Below, piece after piece: positions 33,589 to 44,864 of a stretch of DNA of 64,000 bases (its first letter is position 1; every line of letters begins with the position of its first letter). The position numbers were made by a program, and so were the translations under genes. Under the pieces are notes generated by a model. The model worked only from the letters and a program-made list of their open reading frames with translations. It searched no databases and had not been told where the DNA came from. This stretch comes from Nemertoderma westbladi (taxonomy: Eukaryota > Xenacoelomorpha > Nemertodermatida > Nemertodermatidae). The DNA is taken from positions 1-64,000 of the forward strand of contig JAUCBJ010001257.1 in assembly GCA_032718475.1 (NCBI GenBank), written 5' to 3'.

Positions 33589-33791
33589 GCGCACCATTTC
33601 TATTGCACGAAGATCGCAGGTATTCGGGCTGCCTTACTACATTACAGTAGGGCTACATTAATTTGTGCATGCATGCATGCCACTGCCACCATGCGGCCTA
33701 CTCTACTCTATGTAGAAAAAAACACCACAAAATATAAATTAAAATGTCCATATTAATAGAGAGTCTTACTCATTAACGATTTCTGATATTA

Positions 33792-35102
33792 TTAGAAATA
33801 TCTGTCTCTGAGTTCTTGCTTCTTGTTTTTAAGAGACGATACGACTCCCTTGTGTTGGAACAAAGACGGCCGGTGCTTCACAATATCTTCTTGCCCGTGC
33901 ATCTTATAAAATAGCGGAAACAAGAAATCAATAGGCATTTCCTCGTAGAATAAGAGATAGAATAAAGCCATTTCTTTGAGATGTACTGTAGGCACTAATT
34001 TACCAATGTATCCTAATTCACTATATTCGGACATTACCCACGAGGGATCCTCTTTGTTTATTTTTTCAACGTGCTCAGATATGGCTCGAGTGAAATCCTT
34101 CTTAGCCGATACGTCGTCTTCTAATTGGAGATAATACCGACCCAAATCGCTGCAATAACTCATCAGAAAAGAGAAATCCACACATTGTTTGGAACGCCAA
34201 TGAACTCGATCTGGTTTGTCCCCGAAGTTTTGTTTTAGATTCTCTAATTGCGGGTAGTATTGTGGCGGCGCTTCTATAAATCGGAGAAGGCCTGAGTCTA
34301 TGTGGTTCCGGAACCGCGGAACTTCATGGTTCGCAATGCTCGCCCGTTTACTCGCTTCCGTATCTGCGAGGAACACAACGATGACAACGCTGTTCTGATG
34401 TTCAGTCGATATGTTATCGATAACCGATTGGATTGTTGTTCCCAAGTAACTCGCACCGGGGCGGTATACTGTTGGGATACCAATAACGAGAAATATATCT
34501 GGTTTATTCTGAATTGTCAAGTCAAAGTTATCAATAGGTTTAATTAAGCGTCCGTGATTTGTTGGGTCATTTTTACGAATTATAATAGGAATGTCGTTTT
34601 TGGGGATGGTGTTCAAACCCTTGTCACTTTTCAGGACATTATTCAGTAATTGTAATTTTGGAATTTGAATTCGGTCCATGCAGTATCGATCTTTGTTCAA
34701 AATATCGGCAACACGTTTTATGTCTTCCTTTGAAGATGAGTTTTCCGGCCAATCAAAATAATCAGCATTATTACAAAACGATTCCAAATTAATCTTCTGA
34801 TTAATGATGTTCTCAATGTTAAGTTTTTCCCCGGGGGAATTATGAAAAATATCCGAACAGTCAATCAGCCCAACCAATTGTCCCTGTAGAATTATGAGAG
34901 ATACTTGTAATGACTTTATCTCAGTGATAAGTTCAACGTTCACCGAATGTTCGGTCGCCTGGTAATATTCAAGCCCCAGCAACAACCATATACTAAACGA
35001 GAAACTGCACAATAGGGAAAGCAGCAATATCCTGCTATCCCTGACACAATTTTGCAGTGTTCGATACGCAAATGTCGACAACACGCGTAATAAGGAGTCC
35101 AT
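33792..35102 (-). CDS. MGAT4: MGAT4-type N-acetylglucosaminyltransferase (GnT-IV family)
   Basis: 436 residues, single exon. A type II Golgi membrane plan: short cytosolic N terminus, one membrane segment at about 25-45 (ILLLSLLCSFSFSIWLLLGL), a stem, then the GT54 catalytic domain. Family signatures are VIGIPTVYR (about 206-214), IEAPPQYYPQLENLKQNFGD, RVHWRSKQCVDFSFLMSYC, YYLQLEDDV with the metal-binding EDD at about 338-340, WVMSEYSELGYIGKL, and RPSLFQHKGVVSSL near the end. The family adds a beta-1,4 GlcNAc branch to the alpha-1,3 arm of N-glycans. The frame stops right after QELRDRYF, so the C-terminal lectin-like domain of MGAT4A/B is absent. Which paralogue (A/B/C/D) cannot be told. Confidence 0.9.
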   Translation of the reverse strand: MDSLLRVLSTFAYRTLQNCVRDSRILLLSLLCSFSFSIWLLLGLEYYQATEHSVNVELITEIKSLQVSLIILQGQLVGLIDCSDIFHNSPGEKLNIENIINQKINLESFCNNADYFDWPENSSSKEDIKRVADILNKDRYCMDRIQIPKLQLLNNVLKSDKGLNTIPKNDIPIIIRKNDPTNHGRLIKPIDNFDLTIQNKPDIFLVIGIPTVYRPGASYLGTTIQSVIDNISTEHQNSVVIVVFLADTEASKRASIANHEVPRFRNHIDSGLLRFIEAPPQYYPQLENLKQNFGDKPDRVHWRSKQCVDFSFLMSYCSDLGRYYLQLEDDVSAKKDFTRAISEHVEKINKEDPSWVMSEYSELGYIGKLVPTVHLKEMALFYLLFYEEMPIDFLFPLFYKMHGQEDIVKHRPSLFQHKGVVSSLKNKKQELRDRYF

Positions 35103-35907
35103 ATTTTTTAATAAATTTTTTAGTTACATCTGACTGTTTTAGTAAAATAATGTCTATAATTTTATAGAAAAATAATAAAAATAAAATTAATCACGAAAAT
35201 GTACGTTCATGGTCTGCAATATCTAAAATATCCCCTCTGATACAGTTTATTTTGCTGTAGAGATCAGATTAACTGTAGAGGAATATTAATTGTTTGAATG
35301 ATGTACAGTACCTATGATATTATGTGTAGTTCCTTCCACCTACCTATAATACATAACATAACCAACGCAGATCTAATAACCGCTCGCTTATACTGTACAG
35401 TATGTGTACAGTGTAGGTCTTACGGACAGTATCCAGTGAATCCATAATCAATCGATTGTTTTATAGCTAGCGTAGGCTAGTGTTATTGTAGCAGGATTCA
35501 ATGTTGGGTAGATTCATATCACACTAAACATAATTTAACTAATCAAAATTCAACTCAACAGCTATTATAACCTCAATAATTTTGAGGGTAAGTGACGATA
35601 TTCCAGTTTTTTATCTTAATAAAAATTCGCAAAATTCAAAAATGTCTTAACAACGCTAGATGCCATTTACTCTATTTAATAAATTAACAATGTTCTGGAA
35701 CATTTAGTTTAAGTATGAATAGCTTTTTTTTTATCAATAACTATACATATATCATAAATCAACATTAATTTACGTATTTAATATTTTAAGAGTTTCTAAT
35801 ATGCATGTTATTATTATTTAGATACCGGAAATGCTTTTTTTAACAAAATATACATTACATATAATATTCGCTGTAATTATTACGGACAATATTTAAGTTT
35901 ACGAAAT
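35103..35907. other. AT-rich spacer
   Basis: No gene or recognised repeat between the MGAT4-like gene and FAM20B. Confidence 0.45.
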
Positions 35908-36689
35908 TTAATCCCCAACTGTCTGAAATGAATCAATTCCGGAACCAAACCCCAAATCCCCAAAAAATCCACGTAACAAATATTTATATTTATTATTCAG
36001 TTTGTTACCAAGTTTGGCACTAAATTGATCCTCTATTATCACCTTCGTAATATTAACCGGATGCACGCCGTTACCATGGAGACACCGGCGCACTTCTTCA
36101 ATAATATTATTTAACCGGCGATCCAAAGCCGCGAAATGCGGTTCGGATAAAACCGGCCACAATGGGTCAGATTGCAGCGATTCCTTCATCAAATCCGATA
36201 AGCGGAATCGTCCAGTTTCGAGTAAAAGCAGAATGAAAAGCGTCTTCTTCCTGATAGAACAGCACTGCGTGAGCGGAGCGAGGATGGATATGTCGTGGAA
36301 CGAGTGTCTACCGAATCCGCGACCTTGATCGAGGTGAATCAACGAGGATTTGTTCCCGAAACGGACGAAGTTCTCCACATGGTGTCGGTCCTGGTTCCCC
36401 GTGAGGTAGTCGAAAACCGATAAATCGACGATGTCCAGAAGTCGACGGTGGCCCCGGAAGTGCGGCAACGTACGCAGTTGGAACTCGCAATAATCCACGT
36501 CCAACTGCCACAACGCGAGTGTCAGACGACTGTAGGACCGTCGGTACGGGTGTTTGTAGGTCCGCGTCGGGTATTTACCGGCGCTCGGCAGGTACGCCAT
36601 CATCGATCCTTCGGTCTCATCTGGATGCCCACAAACTGCGAACTCGGTTTTGCAGTAATAGTCGCAATGACCGGTGTAACACAAATTAC
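35908..36689 (-). CDS. FAM20B: FAM20B, exon 3 (kinase domain, C-terminal)
   Basis: The last coding exon, starting after TTTCTAG. A G from exon 2 plus GT makes the Gly of GNLCYTG, in phase. It carries the Cys-rich CYTGHCDYYC, the catalytic-loop element FDYLTGNQDRHH and the metal-binding Asp in LIHLDQGRGFG. ILAPLTQCCSIR follows, and a C-terminal helix region ends IIEDQFSAKLG plus a short extra tail. FAM20B is a Golgi kinase that phosphorylates the xylose 2-OH in the glycosaminoglycan linker tetrasaccharide, controlling proteoglycan chain extension. The APLTQCC.IR and VVGR context points to FAM20B rather than the casein kinase FAM20C. Confidence 0.92.
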
Positions 36690-37417
36690 CTAGAAATTAA
36701 AGACAATCAGGTCATTCTTATCCGTTTGGGCTGATACGTATATAGTTTCGGGTTTGACACGTCATTGTAAAGGCTCACGGAGCACATAATCATAGAAAGA
36801 ATTTCATGAACACTAAATTGTTTAATTATTTCTTTTCCACTTTCGCCATTCTACCAAACTACAACTAATTAATATTTCGCTATTTACTGTAGTGGGATAC
36901 ATTTGTTATAAATATGGAATACGTCACTTCAGAAAGAGGCATCAAAAATTAATTGAAGTGAAAAATTAATGTAAAGTTTCAAGACTCAAACATAATCGCC
37001 TTGGCGGTAATTTTTTAGATTTATTTCTACAAGCCGGATAATGCAGCTGTACAGTACAGTAGCAGTAGTGTAGTGACGCACATAAACCGCAAAGGAAAAA
37101 TGCGATCTTCAGCGCAAATTGGCCACAATTAAATAAAGTTTTATTTATTTATTTTGGTTTGGTTAGAAAACATGTAGGCCTACTCGATAGACGCAACTGT
37201 AACCCGCTCCTCTTCTTTAATGTTTCCAGTTAAATGAAATAAAGTTTCTAAACCCACTAAACACTTTAGTGTTTGTGTCATTATTCTGTGCCGTTAACTC
37301 GGCAAATGGGGCTGTTAAGAAACGCTGATGATAAATCAATCGTTTGTGGATAAGCCATACGTGATTCATTTACCGGAGGATAAATACTGTAGGATAAACT
37401 AGACTTCATTCACTAAC
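36690..37417 (-). other. FAM20B intron 2
   Basis: A GTTAGT donor at 37417 and TTTCTAG acceptor at 36690, phase 1. No other feature seen inside. Confidence 0.8.
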
Positions 37418-37654
37418 CGGCGGGACTTTTAAACACGGTTTTCCTCAAATTTGTATCGCCTAGAGCCTTGATATCCTTGGAGATGTGGAACTTCCTTCCA
37501 ACAACTGGTGGATTCCTTCTGTAGTCCAGAATCCGATCCAAATGGAAGGCGGCGATCTCGGCGTTGTGTCGTTCGAGGTCACAGAAGTAGAAGTGATCCG
37601 GATGTGTTTCTTGTGTCCGGGACATCCGGATCGGTTTCATTAGAGAACGGCCTC
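37418..37654 (-). CDS. FAM20B: FAM20B, exon 2
   Basis: Encodes [11 protein letters not shown] (the Lys region that contacts ATP), [23 protein letters not shown] and PPVVGRKF, in family order between exon 1 and exon 3. The 3' end (GCC G followed by GTTAGT) is a clean phase-1 donor. The 5' border is less clear: the best acceptor, ACTTAG before GAGGCC, implies phase 1, whereas exon 1 ends in phase 0. A single missing G at that junction would restore the conserved E-G-G run. Confidence 0.85.
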
Positions 37655-37734
37655 CTAAGTATAAATTATCTAACATGTTACTGAGTGTCGGTTAAATACT
37701 TATGTGCGAAAAAATAAAGAAACAAGTGAAAAAA

Positions 37735-37881
37735 ACGGAGCCGCTATAATGGGATATTTGTGAAAAAATATATTTCTTAAGCAACACGTACGAACGTATT
37801 AGGGGGAACAGCGTAACACGTGTTAAAACAATGTGTTACTAAAAAATATATAGCTTCACAAATATTCCTCTAAGGCTCCGT
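37735..37881. mobile_element. Small MITE in FAM20B intron 1
   Basis: 147 bp bounded by ACGGAGCC and GGCTCCGT. Imperfect inverted arms extend about 45 bp inward (GGATATTTGTGAA on the left, TTCACAAATATTCC on the right, then ATATATTT and AACAC blocks). No coding sequence; target duplication not evident. Confidence 0.65.
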
Positions 37882-38579
37882 AGAATAGGGCCTAAGTAGT
37901 TTACAGAGTGCGAGTGCCTGCCAGGTATCACGGTGTTAAGTAGGCTCTACTATATTTCATTATCTATAATATAAAGATTGGCAATGTAATGGTGTTGTTT
38001 GTCATCAACAACACCAACTACAATTAATAAGACGACTTATCATTTATTTTGTGTTATAGATTGTTTTTTTTCAATCACACATAAAGACATTCTGGTTCAG
38101 TTGTTACCCATATATTTCAATAACTTTATAGTCATCATGCGCAGAGACGGGGTAAATCTCAGTAAATTAAAATCTCAATTGATTAAGGAACAGTAGTAGG
38201 TTACAGTGGTACATTATTCTAAACAAAACAATAAACTATGGTCAATAGAACAGGTAAGTTTTATTTTTAGCTGTTATTTATATGCGTCGAATTTCCCTTG
38301 GAGTGTTGAATTTTGATTTGAGTCTAAGTCCACTCCTATACGCAAACGGCAATGTATTAATAATTTCTGTCATCTTGAAAAATGAGCGTCAATTTCTAAA
38401 CCAGATAGTTAGTAGAGCATTCAGTACTTTATGTGACATAAAAATAAAAGAATACCAAAATTTTTTGAACTTTTGAATACCAAAAGTGTAACTACTACTG
38501 TATAAAACTTACATTTCGTTTCCGAACTGACGTGGAGGGCAGACACTTACGACTTACCAACAGCCGCCCACTAACTTAC
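37882..38579 (-). other. FAM20B intron 1, remainder
   Basis: AT-rich. One small hairpin, GGTGTTGTT with AACAACACC, lies near 37991-38015. No gene seen. The intron donor is GTAAGT at 38579. Confidence 0.6.
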
Positions 38580-39095
38580 CTCCATTATAAGTTTTAGTTG
38601 CGTTCCACCACGTCTGTTAATGACACTCGAAATTTCTGCTGTTGCTAAGTAACGCAAAACATCACTAATAAGAGTAGAATTCCTTTTGTAAAGGAAATTC
38701 TCAGTTATTCCCTTGTGAAACAAATCTATCGGATTTGAAAATCTGGAATTTAATCTGTCACTTCCAATTAGTAAATTCGATTTCCAAGGATCTGGAAAAC
38801 CTGATAAAATATTAAAGTAAGTTTCGAGTTTTCCTGGTTTAATCCACGACGTAATGTTGGTGGATTTCCGAGCTAAATGAACGCTATCTACAACCCACTT
38901 CGCCAAATTAGCTGTTTCTAGATCTTCTGATTCAGTGGAGGATACCAGTTCAAGGATATTAGTTTGGAGTTGAACTGGAGATATCCGTAAATCGTTGGGA
39001 ACAACAGAGTAAGTTGATTTCAATCTCACGAAAATCATTAAAGAAATAAAAAAGATTGAAACCGATATTGCAGCACGTGTACGGAAGTTAGCCAT
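38580..39095 (-). CDS. FAM20B: FAM20B, exon 1 (membrane anchor and stem)
   Basis: From the Met at 39095 (MANFRTR) the frame has a signal-anchor at about residues 9-26 (AISVSIFFISLMIFV), fitting a type II Golgi protein, then a long luminal stem. It ends in GGTQLKLIME, which matches the GTQLK motif at the start of the FAM20B kinase fold. The exon closes with ATG GAG then GTAAGT, a consensus donor in phase 0. An upstream in-frame Met at 39167 exists, but the one chosen puts the membrane segment at the very N terminus. The three exons give about 510 residues against about 409 in human; the excess is mostly stem. Confidence 0.88.
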
Positions 39096-39399
39096 AGGAG
39101 TAATGTTAGTCCACACGAGAAAACAAATAATCTGACTACGGTAACCCTTTGTAGTTTGGTAATGCATGTATTCAGGTTAACGTTTACCTTATACACACGG
39201 TTGCCTATGTTTGCCGCAGTTATAGTATAGATATAAGTATCACCACAATGAATCGATATGGGATTCAATGCCAAGATTTCCCATTTCAAGCCTTTAATAA
39301 CGCGAAATAATAATTGGTGAAAGCCAAAACTCAGCAGGTTAACCGACTTGAATGTACGCGCTTAAAATGGGAATCTACCATACCCCCAAAAACCAGGCT
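39096..39399. other. FAM20B upstream region
   Basis: About 300 bp between the FAM20B start and the 38-bp minisatellite; probably contains the promoter. No motif stands out. Confidence 0.4.
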
Positions 39400-42300
39400 G
39401 TCATTCCGCCAAACCAACACAGCCATGAAACCAACCTACCATTCCCCAAACCAACACAGCCCTCAAACAAACCTACCATTCCCTCAAACCAACACAGCCC
39501 TCAAACAAACCTACCATTCCCTCAAACCAACACAGCCCTCAAACAAACCTACCATTTCCTCAAACCAACACAGCCCTCAAACAAACCTACCATTCCCTCA
39601 AACCAACACAGCCCTCAAACAAACCTACCATTCCCTCAAACCAACACAGCCCTCAAACAAACCTACCATTCCCTCAAACCAACACAGCCCTCAAACAAAC
39701 CTACCATTCCCTCAAACCAACACAGCCCTCAAACAAACCTACCATTCCCTCAAACCAACACAGCCCTCAAACAAACCTACCATTCCCTCAAACCAACACA
39801 GCCCTCAAACAAACCTACCATTCCCTCAAACCAACACAGCCCTCAAACAAACCTACCATTCCCTCAAACCAACACAGCCCTCAAACAAACCTACCATTCC
39901 CTCAAACCAACACAGCCCTCAAACAAACCTACCATTCCCTCAAACCAACACAGCCCTCAAACAAACCTACCATTTCCTCAAACCAACACAGCCCTCAAAC
40001 AAACCTACCATTCCCTCAAACCAACACAGCCCTCAAACAAACCTACCATTCCCTCAAACCAACACAGCCCTCAAACAAACCTACCATTCCCTCAAACCAA
40101 CACAGCCCTCAAACAAACCTACCATTCCCTCAAACCAACACAGCCCTCAAACAAACCTACCATTCCCTCAAACCAACACAGCCCTCAAACAAACCTACCA
40201 TTCCCTCAAACCAACACAGCCCTCAAACAAACCTACCATTCCCTCAAACCAACACAGCCCTCAAACAAACCTACCATTCCCTCAAACCAACACAGCCCTC
40301 AAACAAACCTACCATTCCCTCAAACCAACACAGCCCTCAAACAAACCTACCATTCCCTCAAACCAACACAGCCCTCAAACAAACCTACCATTCCCTCAAA
40401 CCAACACAGCCCTCAAACAAACCTACCATTCCCTCAAACCAACACAGCCCTCAAACAAACCTACCATTCCCTCAAACCAACACAGCCCTCAAACAAACCT
40501 ACCATTCCCTCAAACCAACACAGCCCTCAAACAAACCTACCATTCCCTCAAACCAACACAGCCCTCAAACAACCACCATTCCCTCAAACCAACACAGCCC
40601 TCAAACAAACCTACCATTCCCTCAAACCAACACAGCCCTCAAACAAACCTACCATTCCCTCAAACCAACACAGCCCTCAAACAAACCTACCATTCCCTCA
40701 AACCAACACAGCCCTCAAACAAACCTACCATTCCCTCAAACCAACACAGCCCTCAAACAAACCTACCATTCCCTCAAACCAACACAGCCCTCAAACAAAC
40801 CTACCATTCCCTCAAACCAACACAGCCATCAAACAAACCTACCATTCCCTCAAACCAACACAGCCATCAAACAAACCTACCATTCCCTCAAACCAACACA
40901 GCCATCAAACAAACCTACCATTCCCTCAAACCAACACAGCCCTCAAACAAACCTACCATTCCCTCAAACCAACACAGCCCTCAAACAAACCTACCATTCC
41001 CTCAAACCAACACAGCCCTCAAACAAACCTACCATTCCCTCAAACCAACACAGCCATCAAACAAACCTACCATTCCCTCAAACCAACACAGCCATCAAAC
41101 AAACCTACCATTCCCTCAAACCAACACAGCCATCAAACAAACCTACCATTCCCTCAAACCAACACAGCCCTCAAACAAACCTACCATTCCCTCAAACCAA
41201 CACAGCCCTCAAACAAACCTACCATTCCCTCAAACCAACACAGCCCTCAAACAAACCTACCATTCCCTCAAACCAACACAGCCCTCAAACAAACCTACCA
41301 TTCCCTCAAACCAACACAGCCATCAAACCAACCTACCATTCCCTCAAACCAACACAGCCCTCAAACAAACCTACCATTCCCTCAAACCAACACAGCCCTC
41401 AAACAAACCTACCATTCCCTCAAACCAACACAGCCCTGAAACAAACCTACCATTCCCTCAAACCAACACAGCCATCAAACAAACCTACCATTCCCTCAAA
41501 CCAACACAGCCATCAAACCAACCTACCATTCCCTCAAACCAACACAGCCCTCAAACAAACCTACCATTTCCTCAAACCAACACAGCCCTCAAACAAACCT
41601 ACCATTCCCTCAAACCAACACAGCCATCAAACAAACCTACCATTCCCTCAAACCAACACAGCCATCAAACAAACCTACCATTCCCTCAAACCAACACAGC
41701 CCTCAAACAAACCTACCATTCCCTCAAACCAACACAGCCCTCAAACAAACCTCCAAACCAACACAGCCCTCAAACAAACCTACCATTCCCTCAAACCAAC
41801 ACAGCCATCAAACAAACCTACCATTCCCTCAAACCAACACAGCCATCAAACAAACCTACCATTCCCTCAAACCCACACAGCCCTCAAACAAACCTACCAT
41901 TCCCTCAAACCAACACAGACCTCAAACCAACCCACCATTCCCTCAAACCAACACAGCCATCAAACAAACCTACCATTCCCTCAAACCAACACAGCCATCA
42001 AACAAACCTACCATTCCCTCAAACCAACACAGACCTCAAACCAACCTACCATTCCCTCAAACCAACACAGCCCTCAAACAAACCTACCATTTCCTCAAAC
42101 CAACACAGCCCTCAAACAAACCTACCATTCCCTCAAACCAACACAGCCCTCAAACAAACCTCCAAACCAACACAGCCCTCAAACAAACCTACCATTCCCT
42201 CAAACCAACACAGCCATCAAACAAACCTACCATTCCCTCAAACCAACACAGCCATCAAACAAACCTACCATTCCCTCAAACCCACACAGCCCTCAAACAA

Positions 42301-43190
42301 ACCTACCATTCCCTCAAACCAACACAGACCTCAAACCAACCCACCATTCCCTCAAACCAACACAGCCATCAAACAAACCTACCATTCCCTCAAACCAACA
42401 CAGCCATCAAACAAACCTACCATTCCCTCAAACCAACACAGACCTCAAACCAACCTACCATTCCCTCAAACCAACACAGCCCTCAAACAAACCTACCATT
42501 CCCTCAAACCCACACAGCCCTCAAACAAACCTACCATTCCCTCAAACCAACACAGACCTCAAACCAACCCACCATTCCCTCAAACCAACACAGCCATCAA
42601 ACAAACCTACCATTCCCTCAAACCAACACAGCCATCAAACAAACCTACCATTCCCTCAAACCAACACAGCCATCAAACAAACCTACCATTCCCTCACAGC
42701 CCTCAAACAAACCTACCTTTCCCTCAAACCAACACAGCCCTAAAACAAACCTCCAAACCAACACAGCCCTCAAACAAACCTACCATTCACTCACACCAAC
42801 ACAGCCCTCAAACAAACCTACCATTCCCACAAACCAACACAGACCTCAAACCAACCTCCAAACCAACACAGCCCTCAAACAAACCTACCATTCCCTCAAA
42901 CCAACACAGCCCTCAAACAAACCTCCAAACCAACACAGACCTCAAACCAACCTACCATTCCCTCAAACCAACACAGCCCTCAAACAAACCTACCATTCCC
43001 TCAAACCAACCCAGCCATCAAACCAACCTACCATCCCCTCAAACCAACACAGACCTCAAACAAACCTACCATTCCCTCAAACCAACACAGCCCTCAAACA
43101 AACCTACCATTCCCTCAAACCAACCCAGCCATCAAACCAACCTACCATTCCCTCAAACCAACCCAACACAACCTTCTAACCAGCCCACCA
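39400..43190. repeat. 38-bp minisatellite, about 100 copies, open in all forward frames
   Basis: Units read CCATTCCCTCAAACCAACAC then AGCCCTCAAACAAACCTA. Because 38 is not a multiple of three and the unit has no stop in any forward frame, the same 38-residue period (QTNTALKQTYHSLKPTQPSN and onward) appears in every frame, giving a spurious 1,303-codon frame from 39314 to 43225. Copies are nearly identical on the left. The right third carries more variants (GCCATC, GACCTC with CAACC, shortened units). Confidence 0.97.
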
Positions 43191-43497
43191 TTTGTGAAAG
43201 TGTGTTAGAATGGCTGGAAAGCTAGGTAAGAAAAATAAAATAAAATATAATAATTATTATCATTACTTAATACGCTAATTATATATTTTTTTACATTAAA
43301 TTTATATTATTGCAACTAAATTACGTAGCACATTGTTATCGCGGTAGACAGTGTATGTAGGTTCTGGTTTTATAGGGCGGCAATCTGAAATGTTAACCTA
43401 AACGGTGAAGCGAAAATATTTGATATTAACCTAGAGTGTGTAAAGTAACACTGTAAAGTTGCATGCAGCGCAGGTAATAGGTAGGTTGTAACATTAT
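43191..43497. other. AT-rich spacer
   Basis: Nothing recognised. Confidence 0.4.
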
Positions 43498-43800
43498 AAG
43501 GAAAACTTAAATTTAAAACTTTTACGTTCGAATATACCCCAAAATCGGGAGAAAGGTTGTACTTCTCCCGCAACGCGTAGGTTTGCATTGCGTTGGTTTT
43601 ACTTACCGACGAAAAAGTAAAATATAATATTTTGGTGGAATTTCATAAATTTATTTCATTATGTTGAAAGAACATTGACGTAGAAAAGGTTTCCAAATGA
43701 TTTGAGCAAAATCCATGCGTACATTCAAAAGTTATTGCGACTTACGTGTCTGCAAGGTAAACTCCAAAACGGACTCAATATCCAATATTGGTTTATGTAT
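43498..43800 (-). repeat. Dispersed repeat, copy 1
   Basis: The reverse complement matches 53311-53620: TACATAAACCAATATTGGAT, CCGTTTTGGAGTT, TGTTCTTTCAACA, AAATTCCACCAAAA, CCCGATTTTGGGGTATATTC. The two copies are inverted, about 10 kb apart. Class unknown. Confidence 0.8.
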
Positions 43801-44864
43801 TCTATCTTATATTAAAGAATTGACCAACAAAAAGTACTAAATTAAGAATAAAATTACGTATTAGGCCTACATGGGGAAAAAACTAGAATATCTTCAATAT
43901 TATAGTGAAAAAAGGTTTGGCATCCGTTAAGTAAACCAATCTGGAATCAAAGGATATCAAATGTCTGGCCCAGAAATAATATATTTTGTCAAGTTACCAA
44001 AATAGTTGTCTCAATTTATATAGATTACTTAAAGCTCTAGTTAAGTAGCGTTATATTGAAACTGATCATTCAACAATTACTTCACCACGTCGTTGTTAAT
44101 TGATATAAAATATTATTCATAATTAATTAACTTAATATGCGCTAATTTACTTTACAATGTTCTCTCTGATCCTCCTTAATATATTTGCAGTAAGTCGCTA
44201 CGTTCGTTCATGTAACAAAGCACTCGGATCAGCAGATTGTAAAGTGTTACTTTACACACAGCTGGTAGGTAAATAAGTTACTTTGTGGATATTATCGTTA
44301 TTTCATTATTTTATCAAAGTAAAATAGTTGCCCAAAACCCGTTTTATACTTACTTACACCTTACTTATACTTATACTTATACTTATAAATAAATTAAATG
44401 AACATAAACTGATGTTGTTAAGTTATTATTGTAACAAAAGCTCGCGGGAGTTGAAAGAGAAATTGGTCTACCTAGTTCCGGGACTCAGCTGCCTGATAGA
44501 CCGTTTCCTAGGTTACAGTAATAGACAAACATTTAGCCAAATGAGAAAGGAAATTCGATTATAGAGTCAAAAGTTGCACACCCAACCCAACCTAAACTGA
44601 CTCGGGCACAACTATTAATATATCTGCACAGTATTGTTAGCCATTAACCAGCATTGGACTGCATAAGCAAACTATTTGTAGCCTAAACTTTACTACTACA
44701 AGGTAGAATAAATAATCCTCGGCTTGTTTCCATGCTGTTTGACAAACCCCTGAGAAAAGCTAATCAATGACAATGTATAAATATAATAGGAGATGGAAGA
44801 ACCCCAGAAAAAAGCTGAAACACAGTTTGTTTGTCGATACGGATATTTAATTAACAACGAGGCG
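43801..44864. other. Spacer with a TTATAC microsatellite
   Basis: A (TTATAC)n stretch lies at about 44349-44387. No gene seen; includes the 3' flank of XPO7. Confidence 0.5.

Noticed and set aside
39314-43225. A 1,303-codon Gln/Pro/Thr-rich protein
   Set aside because: The same peptide period appears in all three forward frames because the 38-bp unit lacks stops; no splice, promoter or conservation support. Kept only as a finding.
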